64,000 bases of DNA, from positions 496,001-560,000 of the forward strand of contig NZ_SRMP01000004.1 of the NCBI RefSeq assembly GCF_005925325.1, read 5' to 3'. Positions 9,018 to 17,885 of the stretch are shown piece after piece. Positions within the stretch are counted from its first letter, which is position 1, and each line of letters starts with the position of its first letter. Position numbers and translations under genes: made by a program. Source of the DNA: Pedobacter helvus (GTDB lineage: Bacteria > Bacteroidota > Bacteroidia > Sphingobacteriales > Sphingobacteriaceae). Below the pieces are notes generated by a model, which did not search any database, had not been told where the DNA came from, and saw only the letters and a program-made list of their open reading frames with translations.

Positions 9018-10085
9018 ATGAAAAGAAAAATAGTCTACGTACTGGCATTTCTGGCAACTTTTACCTTCCAATCTGTTAAAGCACAAGAGCTAAAAGGCAA
9101 ATGGCCCGCAGAAAAAGCAAAAAGCTGGTACGCTCAGCACCAATGGATTACCGGTTGTAACTTTCTACCAAGTAATGCCATTAACCAATTAGAGATGTGG
9201 CAAAAGGAAACTTTCAGTCCAGCGCTAATAGACAAAGAATTAGGCTGGGCCGAGGCAATGGGTTTCAACACCATGAGGGTGTACCTACATAGCTTGGCAT
9301 GGAAATCCGATCCTAAAGGGTTTAAAGATAGAGTTGATCAGTATTTAACTATCGCCAACAAACATCAAATTAAAACCATATTTGTTTTCTTTGACGATTG
9401 CTGGAACAAGGAGGGCAAAATAGGCACACAACCTGCTCCTAAACCTGGCGTACATAACTCCGGCTGGGCACAAGATCCCGGAGATCCTTATTCATCACAA
9501 CAAAAAACATTTCCAGAGCTAGAGAAATATGTAAAAGACGTACTTACGCAATTCGCTAAAGACGAACGTATCTTACTTTGGGATTTATATAACGAGCCGG
9601 GCAACTCTGGCAAAAAAGTAGCCAGCCTACCTCTCTTAAAAAGCATATTTACTTGGGCAAGGGCCGTAGCTCCATCACAGCCAATCTCTGCAGGCATTTG
9701 GGCCTGGGATTTCGAAGAACTCAACGCATTCCAAGCCATCAATTCGGATATCATTACCTATCATGATTACGAGGCGCCAGAATGGCACAAACGTGTATTG
9801 CAAATGCTAAAAACACACGACCGTCCTATGATTTGCACCGAATACATGGCCAGAACAAAAAATAGCCGCTTTTCTAACATCATGCCTATGTTAAAGGAAG
9901 AAAAAATTGGTGCCATAAACTGGGGCTTTGTAGCTGGCAAATCCAACACCATTTACGAATGGAGCAAACCTTTGCCAGATGGTTCAGAACCATACGAATG
10001 GTTTCACGATATATTAAGAAAAGATGGCACGCCTTACAGAAAAGACGAAGTAGATTTGATAAAAAAACTGAACGAAAAAAAGTAA
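9018..10085 (+). CDS. Clan A (GH5-like) exported glycoside hydrolase
   Basis: A 355-residue protein with signal peptide (MKRKIVYVLAFLATF...VKAQ). The (beta/alpha)8 signatures of clan GH-A are present: acid/base Glu193 in LWDLYNEPGN and candidate nucleophile Glu275 in MICTEYMA. Supporting segments are GFNTMRVYLHSLAW, TIFVFFDDCWN and INSDIITYHDYE. Relatives are annotated as cellulase-family or 1,4-beta-xylanase-like hydrolases, usually without proven substrate. Context suggests action on a pectin-associated beta-linked side chain. It starts a plus-strand unit with the FAD oxidoreductase 60 nt downstream, driven by site 4. Confidence 0.82.
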   Translation: MKRKIVYVLAFLATFTFQSVKAQELKGKWPAEKAKSWYAQHQWITGCNFLPSNAINQLEMWQKETFSPALIDKELGWAEAMGFNTMRVYLHSLAWKSDPKGFKDRVDQYLTIANKHQIKTIFVFFDDCWNKEGKIGTQPAPKPGVHNSGWAQDPGDPYSSQQKTFPELEKYVKDVLTQFAKDERILLWDLYNEPGNSGKKVASLPLLKSIFTWARAVAPSQPISAGIWAWDFEELNAFQAINSDIITYHDYEAPEWHKRVLQMLKTHDRPMICTEYMARTKNSRFSNIMPMLKEEKIGAINWGFVAGKSNTIYEWSKPLPDGSEPYEWFHDILRKDGTPYRKDEVDLIKKLNEKK

Positions 10086-10145
10086 CCATCTTCAATTACC
10101 TTAGCTGTTTATTAGCCAAATCTTAATCCTAAAACTTAATGAGCT

Positions 10146-11792
10146 ATGAAATATCTTCGCCAACTATGTTCATTAACCTGTATATTATGGGCTACTCAAA
10201 CTTATGGACTGTATCAAGTAGAAAAAGCAGATATTGTGATCTATGGTGGTACTTCGGCCGCCGTTACCGCAGCCGTGCAAGCTGTAAAATTAAGGCAAAA
10301 GGTTATTGTAGTTTCTCCTGATTTGCATTTAGGAGGGCTTACGGCGGGTGGTTTAGGATTTACTGATACTGGAAATAAAGAGGTAATAGGCGGCTTAGCA
10401 AGAGAGTTTTATCACCGAGTATATTTGCATTACCAGCAAGACACTGCTTGGAAATGGCAAAACCAAGTAGCTTATGGAAATAAAGGACAAGGTACTGCAG
10501 CTATTGATGGCAGTAACCGAACCATGTGGATTTTCGAACCTCATGTGGCCGAACGCATTATGGAAGATTTTGTAAGGGAGAGCAAAATTTTGGTCTACAG
10601 AAATGAATGGCTCGACCGTAAGAATGGCATTAAGAAAAAAGCCGATAAAATCATCAGTATTACCACCTTAAGCGGAAAAGTTTTTGAGGCCAAGATGTTT
10701 ATAGATGCCACTTACGAGGGCGATTTGATGGCGGCCGCTGGTGTAAGTTACCACATAGGAAGAGAAGCTAACAGTACTTATAACGAACAATGGAATGGTG
10801 TACAAACAGGAGTATTTCAACATAAACATCATTTCGTGCAAAAGATAGATCCGTATATCGTTGTTGGAGAAAAAACTAGTGGTTTACTACCTGGCGTGTC
10901 GGGCAACGCCCCAGGAGCAAAAGGTACCGCCGATACAAAGCTACAGGCCTATTGTTTTAGGATGTGCCTTACTAACCATCCCGACAATAGGATAGTTTTT
11001 CCAAAACCCGACAATTACAACCCAAAAAATTACGAATTATTAGCCAGGCTTTTTGCTAGTGGGTGGAAAGAAGTGTTCAATAAATTTGATCCTATCCCCA
11101 ATCGAAAAACAGATACCAATAACCATGGTCCTTTTAGTACCGATTTTATTGGAATGAACTATAATTATCCAGAGGCATCCTACGAAGAAAGGAAAGCAAT
11201 CATTAAAGCACATGAGGATTATCAAAAAGGCTTGATGTATTTCATATCTAACGATTCTAAAGTACCTGAAGAGATTAGAACCCAAATGAGCACCTGGGGT
11301 CTCGCAAAAGATGAATTTAAAGATAACGGTGGTTGGCCACATCAAATTTATGTTAGAGAAGCTAGACGGATGGTTAGCAATTATGTGATGACAGAAAATG
11401 AAGTTTTAGGCAAAAAAGAAGTACCAGAGCCTGTTGGAATGGGTTCTTACGCTTTAGACTCGCACCATGTACAACGATATGTTACACCAGAAGGCTATGT
11501 TCAAAACGAGGGCGATATTGGAGTAAAGGCACCTAAACCTTATGGTATATCCTATAAGGCAATAGTTCCAAAAAGTGAAGAATGCACAAATTTGCTCGTA
11601 CCTATATGCATCTCCAGTTCACATACAGCATTTGGCTCAGTGCGCATGGAACCCGTTTTTATGATACTTGGGCAATCTGCCGCTACGGCCGCCGCTCTAG
11701 CTATAGAAAATGGTACAACCGTACAAAATGTACCTTACGAAGCTTTGCAGAAACTTTTGCTTGCGCAAAAACAATATTTAAGAACGGATTGA
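10146..11792 (+). CDS. Exported FAD-dependent oxidoreductase
   Basis: A 548-residue protein. After a signal-like N-terminus (LRQLCSLTCILWATQTYG) comes a dinucleotide-binding motif, ADIVIYGGTSAAVTAA (residues 28-43), then LGGLTAGGLGFTDTG and IDATYEGDLMAAAGV. The C-terminal LVPICISSSHTAFGSVRMEP and ILGQSAATAAALA are typical of the FAD_oxidored family often found in glycan loci. It probably oxidises a sugar or sugar-derived alcohol in the periplasm; substrate and electron acceptor are unknown. Its place between hydrolases and the DUF1080/Gfo-Idh genes fits an oxidative (keto-sugar) degradation branch. Confidence 0.82.
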   Translation: MKYLRQLCSLTCILWATQTYGLYQVEKADIVIYGGTSAAVTAAVQAVKLRQKVIVVSPDLHLGGLTAGGLGFTDTGNKEVIGGLAREFYHRVYLHYQQDTAWKWQNQVAYGNKGQGTAAIDGSNRTMWIFEPHVAERIMEDFVRESKILVYRNEWLDRKNGIKKKADKIISITTLSGKVFEAKMFIDATYEGDLMAAAGVSYHIGREANSTYNEQWNGVQTGVFQHKHHFVQKIDPYIVVGEKTSGLLPGVSGNAPGAKGTADTKLQAYCFRMCLTNHPDNRIVFPKPDNYNPKNYELLARLFASGWKEVFNKFDPIPNRKTDTNNHGPFSTDFIGMNYNYPEASYEERKAIIKAHEDYQKGLMYFISNDSKVPEEIRTQMSTWGLAKDEFKDNGGWPHQIYVREARRMVSNYVMTENEVLGKKEVPEPVGMGSYALDSHHVQRYVTPEGYVQNEGDIGVKAPKPYGISYKAIVPKSEECTNLLVPICISSSHTAFGSVRMEPVFMILGQSAATAAALAIENGTTVQNVPYEALQKLLLAQKQYLRTD

Positions 11793-11875
11793 CAATCTAG
11801 GATTTCATTTGAAGAATTGAGTTCGCAAAACATTTCAACTATTCAATCACTGTTCTTTATTTCAGCTATGGATTT

Positions 11876-11930
11876 GAGACAAAAACACAAAAAATTGAAA
11901 AAATGCTGTCCTTTAATTTTACGTCTTTTG
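11876..11930 (+). promoter_or_regulatory. Conserved 25-bp PUL site 5 plus -7-like box, upstream of the DUF1080 operon
   Basis: 11876-11900 carries GAGACA and TGAAA 14 bases apart. After 22 nt comes GTCTTTTG (11923-11930). The site lies in the 439-bp gap 11793-12231 and points to the DUF1080 gene at 12232, implying an unusually long leader of about 295 nt. A 75-codon frame crosses the gap but has no recognisable features. Nothing else is seen in this gap. Confidence 0.65.
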
Positions 11931-12231
11931 ATTTTAACCAAAATAGATGATATTCCTTTAGAACTACAGCATATGGAAAATAGGCAAATAGCGTGCAAAA
12001 ACAATCTTCACTTCGCTAAATCTGCTCAACACATAAAAACCTAATCATTTCGCATAAATTAGAACTAATTTATCACGAAAATTACAATCGCTAACAACAA
12101 AAAAAACCGATATTAGGTATCAAAACTTTAACCGCAACATACACAAACACATCCAAATAAACCTTTAAAAATCAAACCTCAACATCTTCGACACCACCGA
12201 AGACTTGTTGAAATCAAAATCCTAAATTAAA

Positions 12232-13593
12232 ATGAAAAATTACCTTTTCTTACTCCTTTTTACTTTAAGCAGCAGTGTCTGCCTAGCACAGAAGAAAGAC
12301 AATGCCGGATGGACCTCATTATTTAACGGTAAAAACCTAGATGGTTGGAAACAGTTAAATGGAAAAGCAGACTATAAGGTAGTCAACGGAGAAATTGTAG
12401 GCACCACTAAAAGTGGCGAACCTAATTCGTTTTTAGCAACAGCACAAGATTACGGAGATTTCATCCTAGAGTTGGAATTATTGGTAGACCCACAAATGAA
12501 CTCGGGTATCCAATTTAGAAGTGAAAGCAAAGCTGATTACCAAAATGGGCGTGTACATGGCTACCAAATGGAAGTAGACCCGTCTAACAGGGCTTGGAGT
12601 GGAGGCATTTACGATGAAGCCAGAAGAGGTTGGCTATATACACTGGAACAAAATCCCTCAGCAAAAACAGCATTCAAAAACGGTAGTTGGAACAAATATC
12701 GCATTGAAGCTATTGGCAATATCATTAGGACTTGGGTAAATGGTGTTCCTACGGCTAATGTGGTAGATGAACTGACACCTAAAGGCTTTATCGCCTTGCA
12801 AGTACATTCAATAGGCAAAAACGACCAGCCTGGCAAGCAAATCAAATGGCGTAACATCAAAATTCAAACTAAAAACTTAAAAGCCACTGCTCCAGATCAA
12901 ATTTCCGTGGTTAACCTAGTTCCCAACAACCTATCGGTACAAGAACAAAAAAATGGTTTCTCTTTACTATTCGATGGAAAAAATGTGGACCAATGGAAAG
13001 GCGCCTACAAACCTGGGTTTCCAGCGAAAGGCTGGATAATCAATGATGGTGTACTATCGGTAGAGAAAACCGATGGTGCAGAATCTACCAATGGCGGCGA
13101 TATTGTAACCAAAAAACAATACGGTGCATTTGAACTTAAATTTGATTTCAAGTTAACAGAAGGCGCCAATAGTGGGGTCAAATATTTTGTAACATTAAGC
13201 GAGGGCAACAAAGGATCGGCTATCGGTTTAGAATATCAAATATTAGACGACCAAAGACATCCGGATGCTAAATTGGGCAGAAATGGAAATAGGACGCTAG
13301 GTTCTTTGTACGACTTGATGACTTCTGAAAAAATCCCTGCCTCACAAAAGAAAATTGGTGAGTGGAACCAAGGTATCATTAAGGTATTTCCAGACAACAA
13401 AGTAGAATATTGGTTAAACGGTTATAAAATCCTATCATATACCCGTGGCTCTAAAGAATTTTTAGACTTGGTTGCTATCAGTAAGTACAAAAATTGGAAA
13501 AACTTTGGTATGGCTCCTAAAGGACATATCCTACTGCAAGACCACGGCGACAAGGTATCTTTCCGCAGCTTAAAAATCAAAGAACTAAACTAA
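12232..13593 (+). CDS. Tandem DUF1080 (3-keto-disaccharide hydrolase family) protein
   Basis: A 453-residue exported protein (signal [20 protein letters not shown]) with two DUF1080 jelly-roll domains. The first spans roughly 24-215 ([42 protein letters not shown]). The second spans about 240-453 ([40 protein letters not shown]). The Pfam family is named for 3-keto-disaccharide hydrolysis, in which a 3-oxidised glycoside is cleaved. That chemistry needs an oxidoreductase, and two Gfo/Idh/MocA proteins follow, the first only 7 nt downstream. The duplicated architecture is longer than single-domain members. Exact substrate is unknown. Confidence 0.85.
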   Translation: MKNYLFLLLFTLSSSVCLAQKKDNAGWTSLFNGKNLDGWKQLNGKADYKVVNGEIVGTTKSGEPNSFLATAQDYGDFILELELLVDPQMNSGIQFRSESKADYQNGRVHGYQMEVDPSNRAWSGGIYDEARRGWLYTLEQNPSAKTAFKNGSWNKYRIEAIGNIIRTWVNGVPTANVVDELTPKGFIALQVHSIGKNDQPGKQIKWRNIKIQTKNLKATAPDQISVVNLVPNNLSVQEQKNGFSLLFDGKNVDQWKGAYKPGFPAKGWIINDGVLSVEKTDGAESTNGGDIVTKKQYGAFELKFDFKLTEGANSGVKYFVTLSEGNKGSAIGLEYQILDDQRHPDAKLGRNGNRTLGSLYDLMTSEKIPASQKKIGEWNQGIIKVFPDNKVEYWLNGYKILSYTRGSKEFLDLVAISKYKNWKNFGMAPKGHILLQDHGDKVSFRSLKIKELN

Positions 13594-13600
13594 AACTATC

Positions 13601-14956
13601 ATGGATAATTCTAGAAGAAAATTTATAAAAAACTCGGCGATAGCCGCAGCGGGAACTTACGTAGGTACCATGGGTTTCAGTGCTAAAAGTTATGGTAATA
13701 TTATTGGTGCTAATGATCGAGTATGTGTAGGTGTAGTAGGCTTTTCTGACCGTTTTAAATCGGCTTTAATGCCTAGTTTTATGAAAAGCTACAAAGAACT
13801 TAATTTTGATATGGTTGCCGTTTCAGACATTTGGAACTACCGTCGCGAATTGGGCGTTAACCATGTAAAAGGCTTAATGGGACATGACGTAAAAGCCTGC
13901 CGAAACAACGACGAGCTGTATGCCATGAAAGATTTAGATGCAGTAATTGTAAGTACTGCCGATTTTCAACATGCATTACATACCATTGAAGCAGTAAAAG
14001 CAGGTTGCGATGTATATTGCGAAAAGCCTTTTGCAGAAACCATGTCAGACAATAGAGCGGCACTAAAAGCTGTAAAAGCATCTAAACAAATTGTACAGAT
14101 TGGTTCGCAAAGAAGAAGTGGCAAAAACTACTTAGCTGCCGCCGATTTTATTCAGCAAGGAAAGTTTGGAGATATCACCATGGTAGAACTGAGTTGGAAT
14201 GTGAACCAGCCTGGCAGGTGGAGAAGACCAGATTTAGTAGCTAAGATTAAAGAACAAGACACCGATTGGAAACGTTTCTTGATGAACCGCCCTTTTGAAG
14301 CTTGGGATCCACGTAAATACTTAGAATATCGTTTGTTCTGGCCTTATTCGTCGGGAATGCCAGGCCAATGGATGAGCCACCAAATTGATACGGTACACTG
14401 GTTTACGGGATTAAAACATCCACGCAGTGTAGTGGCCAACGGCGGTATTTACCAATGGAAAGATGGACGTAGAAACTGGGATACTACAACGGCCGTGTTC
14501 GACTATGGACCGCAAAACAATCAGGAAAAAGGATTTCAAGTAGTGTTCACTTCAAGAATGCACAACGGCGATGAAAACCCTGCCGAAATATATTACTCAA
14601 ATGGTGGCGAATTAAACTTAATTACCAACACAGTTTCTCCTAAAGGCGGAATGTCTAAACGGGCAGCTGCAGCGATGGATATGAAGGAAAACCTTTTGCC
14701 AAACCTTAAATTGGCAGAACTAGTAAAAGTGGATGCGGCAGCCAATGCCGGTGCCGATGATCTTGTGAGCAACCACATGCGCAATTGGATGGAGTGTATT
14801 AGGAGTAGAAAAGAAACCAATGCTCCAGTAGAGGCAGGATATTACCATTCTATCGCCAATATTATGACCAATGCCGCAGCAAGAACTGGTTATAAAGCAA
14901 CCTTTAATGAAGCTACGCAAGAAGTAATGGTAAATGGTAAGGCTTTTGAATATTAA
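13601..14956 (+). CDS. Tat-exported Gfo/Idh/MocA oxidoreductase
   Basis: A 451-residue protein with a twin-arginine signal (SRRKFIKNSAIAAAG) and then a Rossmann start, RVCVGVVGFSDR. EKPFAETMSDNRAALKA near 140 is the conserved Gfo/Idh EKP motif, followed by QIGSQRRSGKNY and SSGMPGQWMSHQIDTVHWF. Periplasmic members carry tightly bound NAD(P)-type cofactor through the Tat route and oxidise or epimerise sugars. It sits 7 nt after the DUF1080 gene and overlaps the ApbE gene by 23 nt, so the three are translationally linked. Probably glucoside 3-dehydrogenase-like (inference). Confidence 0.88.
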   Translation: MDNSRRKFIKNSAIAAAGTYVGTMGFSAKSYGNIIGANDRVCVGVVGFSDRFKSALMPSFMKSYKELNFDMVAVSDIWNYRRELGVNHVKGLMGHDVKACRNNDELYAMKDLDAVIVSTADFQHALHTIEAVKAGCDVYCEKPFAETMSDNRAALKAVKASKQIVQIGSQRRSGKNYLAAADFIQQGKFGDITMVELSWNVNQPGRWRRPDLVAKIKEQDTDWKRFLMNRPFEAWDPRKYLEYRLFWPYSSGMPGQWMSHQIDTVHWFTGLKHPRSVVANGGIYQWKDGRRNWDTTTAVFDYGPQNNQEKGFQVVFTSRMHNGDENPAEIYYSNGGELNLITNTVSPKGGMSKRAAAAMDMKENLLPNLKLAELVKVDAAANAGADDLVSNHMRNWMECIRSRKETNAPVEAGYYHSIANIMTNAAARTGYKATFNEATQEVMVNGKAFEY

Positions 14957-16004
14957 AAAAAATTATACAGGTACAACCAGAAAGCTTAGCGCCCTAAAAG
15001 CGACTAGGCTTTCCTTGTTTTTGGCTTCAGCTCTTGTTGTGCTTGTTTTCAATGCATTTAAACAAGCTGATGGGCTGAAGTTTTACCAACTTAGTGGTTA
15101 TGCACAGGGCACTATGTACAACATCAACTATTACCATCGTAACCAAGCAGTAAGCAAAAAGCAAATTGACAGCATTTTGGTCGCTATTGACAGTTCTTTA
15201 TCCATTTATAAAGACTATAGCTTAATCACTACCTTTAACCAATCTGCTAGGGGCCTAAAAATGGATGTGCATTTACAAACCGTAGTAGAAAAATCTTTAG
15301 CTATCTCAAAAAAAAGCAACGGTGCTTTTGATATTACAGTTTATCCACTGGTAAATGCTTGGGGTTTTGGTTTAAGTAAACCTACAATCCCGCCATCCCA
15401 TGCCGAGATTAAAAAATTATTGGGCAACACGGGTTATCAAAACATAGAGATCAAAGGCAATGAATTGCTCAAACGAAAGCCTCAAATCCAAATAGATGTA
15501 AATGGCATTGCACAAGGTTACTCCGTAGATCTCATTGCTGATTTTTTAGAGAAAAATGGAGTACGTCATTATATGGCAGAACTGGGAGGCGAACTAAGAG
15601 TAAAAGGCAAGAAACCCGAAAACCAATCCTTTAAAATAGGTATTGAAGCTGTGAGCGACATCGATTTTGCACCCCTTACAAAATATATTGAGATAGACAG
15701 CGGCGCCATTACTACCTCTGGAAATTACCGTAAATTTATGGAGTTGGGCACAGAGCAATCAAATCACATCATCAACCCAAAAACTGGTTATTACCAAAAA
15801 AACAGCCTGGTTAGTGTTACTGTTTACGCCCCAGATGCCATTACTGCCGATGGTTACGATAATGTATTGATGAATTTAGGACTGGAAAAATCCTTAAGTT
15901 TCTTAGCGAAACATAAAGAACTAGCAGCCTATTTCGTTTATAAAAAAGATGGGAAGATCAAAGATACTTGTAGTGTGGGCTTCCCGAAAATTAAAGAATT
16001 TTAA
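14934..16004 (+). CDS. apbE: ApbE-family FAD:protein FMN transferase
   Basis: A 356-residue protein with an N-terminal signal anchor (LSLFLASALVVLVF) and no lipobox. ApbE hallmarks are ALVNAWGFG-like PLVNAWGFG, IDVNGIAQGYSVDLIADFL, the AELGGELRVKGKKP loop, ITTSGNYRKF, and HIINPKTGY in place of the commoner HIIDPRTG. ApbE links FMN through a phosphoester to a Thr or Ser of exported proteins, usually at Dxx(S/T)GAT. The start at 14934 overlaps the upstream stop by 23 nt. The next gene encodes a protein with a matching DGVTGAT motif, making it the obvious candidate substrate. Confidence 0.92.
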   Translation: MVRLLNIKKNYTGTTRKLSALKATRLSLFLASALVVLVFNAFKQADGLKFYQLSGYAQGTMYNINYYHRNQAVSKKQIDSILVAIDSSLSIYKDYSLITTFNQSARGLKMDVHLQTVVEKSLAISKKSNGAFDITVYPLVNAWGFGLSKPTIPPSHAEIKKLLGNTGYQNIEIKGNELLKRKPQIQIDVNGIAQGYSVDLIADFLEKNGVRHYMAELGGELRVKGKKPENQSFKIGIEAVSDIDFAPLTKYIEIDSGAITTSGNYRKFMELGTEQSNHIINPKTGYYQKNSLVSVTVYAPDAITADGYDNVLMNLGLEKSLSFLAKHKELAAYFVYKKDGKIKDTCSVGFPKIKEF

Positions 16005-16092
16005 ACCTGAAACTTTCGTGATCAACACAAATAGTAACGTGATTAATCATGAATAAGCCCCCATCTTACCGTGGGGAAAATAACATAAAGAG

Positions 16093-17307
16093 ATGAAGAG
16101 AAGAAATTTCTTACATACATCGGGCATTTTAGCGAGTAGCCTTTTATTGCAAAGCGAAATGGCAAAAGCTTTTAAATTGGCAAATAACAAGTTACGCATA
16201 GGCATCATCGGTTGTGGAGACCGCGGTACTGGCTTGATGCGCACCTTGCACTCCTTGCCAGATTTGTTTCAAGTAACCGCAATTTGCGATGTGTTGGATT
16301 TTAGATTGGAACATGCCCAAAAGATCGCCAACGATAAAGCAGTAGAAAGCTATACCAATTATCAGCAATTGTTAAAATCGAAAAAAGTAGATGCCGTAAT
16401 TATTGCTGTAACACTAAGCGAGCACTTTAAAGTGGCTAAAGCTGCACTACAAAACAATAAGCATATCTACCTTGAAAAAGCCATGACTTACAATATACCG
16501 CAAGCCTTGGAACTGGTGGAGTTAAAGAAAAAACATCCGCACCAAATTTTGCAGGTGGGCCATCAGTACCGTTACACACCGTTGTATTTTAAGGTCAAAG
16601 AAATGATCCAAAAAGGTTATTTAGGCAAGGTAACTCAAATAGATTGCCGATGGGACAGAAACAGCACTTGGCGTCGCCCGGTTCCTAGTCCAGATTTGGA
16701 AAGACAAGTGAACTGGCGAATGTACAGAGAATATTCTGGGGGTTTGGCCGCTGAGCTTTTATCGCACCAAATAGACTTTATCAATTGGGCTTTTGACACC
16801 CACCCCACCCAAATTATGGCTACGGGCGGCATAGATAATTACAAAGATGGACGCGAAACTTTCGATAACATCCAAGTGATGTTTAGGTATGAAAAAGAAG
16901 GTATGGTAGGTAATTTTGGTTCTACCCTATCTAATGAACACGATAGTTATCTCTTCAAAATCAAAGGTACCAAAGGGATGGTTTCGATGTTGTTCAATGA
17001 TGGGATCTTTTTCCCAGAGAAAAAAGCGGTAAAAGAACTGCAAACCGTAGATGGCGTAACTGGTGCAACAAAGATAGAATGGAACAAAGAAGGCGGCATC
17101 CCAATCATTGCAGAAAAAGATAAAGATGGAAGTTGGTATGCATTGAAAGACTTCCACAACTGCATTGCCAAAAAATTAGAACCTACATCAAATATTTTAA
17201 CTGGTGCCACTACGGCTTTTTGTGTACACCTAGCCAATGAAGCCATGTACAATAACAAGATACAACACTGGAAAGATTATCCGGAATTGAATAGTATTTA
17301 TGGGTAA
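16093..17307 (+). CDS. Tat-exported Gfo/Idh/MocA oxidoreductase with a flavinylation-like motif
   Basis: A 404-residue protein with a short twin-arginine-like signal (MKRRNFLHTSGILASS), Rossmann motif LRIGIIGCGDRGTG near 34-47, EKAMTYNIPQALEL (the usual EKP is EKA here), QVGHQYRYTPLY and GGLAAELLSHQIDFINWAF. Asp320-Thr326 reads DGVTGAT, an exact match to the Dxx(S/T)GAT motif targeted by ApbE, followed by KIEWNKEGG. A second near match, NILTGAT at 367-373, has Asn instead of Asp. The gene lies 88 nt after apbE. Whether the motif is modified or is simply a family loop cannot be decided from sequence alone. Confidence 0.87.
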   Translation: MKRRNFLHTSGILASSLLLQSEMAKAFKLANNKLRIGIIGCGDRGTGLMRTLHSLPDLFQVTAICDVLDFRLEHAQKIANDKAVESYTNYQQLLKSKKVDAVIIAVTLSEHFKVAKAALQNNKHIYLEKAMTYNIPQALELVELKKKHPHQILQVGHQYRYTPLYFKVKEMIQKGYLGKVTQIDCRWDRNSTWRRPVPSPDLERQVNWRMYREYSGGLAAELLSHQIDFINWAFDTHPTQIMATGGIDNYKDGRETFDNIQVMFRYEKEGMVGNFGSTLSNEHDSYLFKIKGTKGMVSMLFNDGIFFPEKKAVKELQTVDGVTGATKIEWNKEGGIPIIAEKDKDGSWYALKDFHNCIAKKLEPTSNILTGATTAFCVHLANEAMYNNKIQHWKDYPELNSIYG

Positions 17308-17885
17308 GTGGATAAGCTCTACCTAAAACTTAGGCTTAAGGAGTTGACACCTTTAACATTTTAAAACTTCGCTTTGCATATTATACCCCTTTTTAATCGC
17401 TAGGCACTTTATTTAACCGCTGCGCTCGGGTTCAACGCTTTCTGAGTTTAATTAGAAAAGGAACTAGACCTCACCATTGTACTGCATAGGGAGAAGCATC
17501 AGCCAAAAACCGAAAACTTTAACCCCTGTCAATTGTTACCCAATGACCAAAAACAATCAACATGGAAAACCACGAACAAGACAGGAAAATAGAAACTAAC
17601 CCTGCCATATTTAACAGGTAATCAACCCATACAACAGTTAACGGAAGCCACAAGGGCAACCGGTTCAAAAGACCACATGGGATTGAGAAATAATTTTACG
17701 ATAAAAAGAAAAGCTATTACGTTTTTCATTTTAGTGAATAGCCTAACCTTTTGATAAAGTTCATCAGGATCAAAAGGCTAACAGATGTAACCATTAAAGC
17801 TAAATATCGACGCAAGCTGATTTAGATTTAGCTCAATCCTACTTCGGTCAAGGGCAACTGACTTTATCCACCCTTAAAACTTCCC
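17308..17885. other. Intergenic region between the two glycan loci, no gene recognised
   Basis: This 578-bp gap separates the plus-strand operon from a convergent minus-strand operon. Short open stretches around 17562-17620 (a 19-codon frame from ATG at 17562) and 17680-17750 look vaguely protein-like but are broken by stops, so they may be decayed coding sequence. A short CCTAA/TTAGG hairpin lies just after the Gfo/Idh stop. No promoter or RNA gene was seen. Confidence 0.4.

Noticed and set aside
11817..12044. 75-codon frame in the leader of the DUF1080 operon
   Set aside because: It runs through the conserved operator and the -7 box at 11876-11930, so it cannot be a normal part of that transcript, and it has no recognisable features.
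17191..17211. Second flavinylation-like motif NILTGAT in the same Gfo/Idh protein
   Set aside because: The conserved Asp is replaced by Asn, and this position corresponds to a commonly conserved loop of Gfo/Idh proteins, so it is not counted as a second FMN site.
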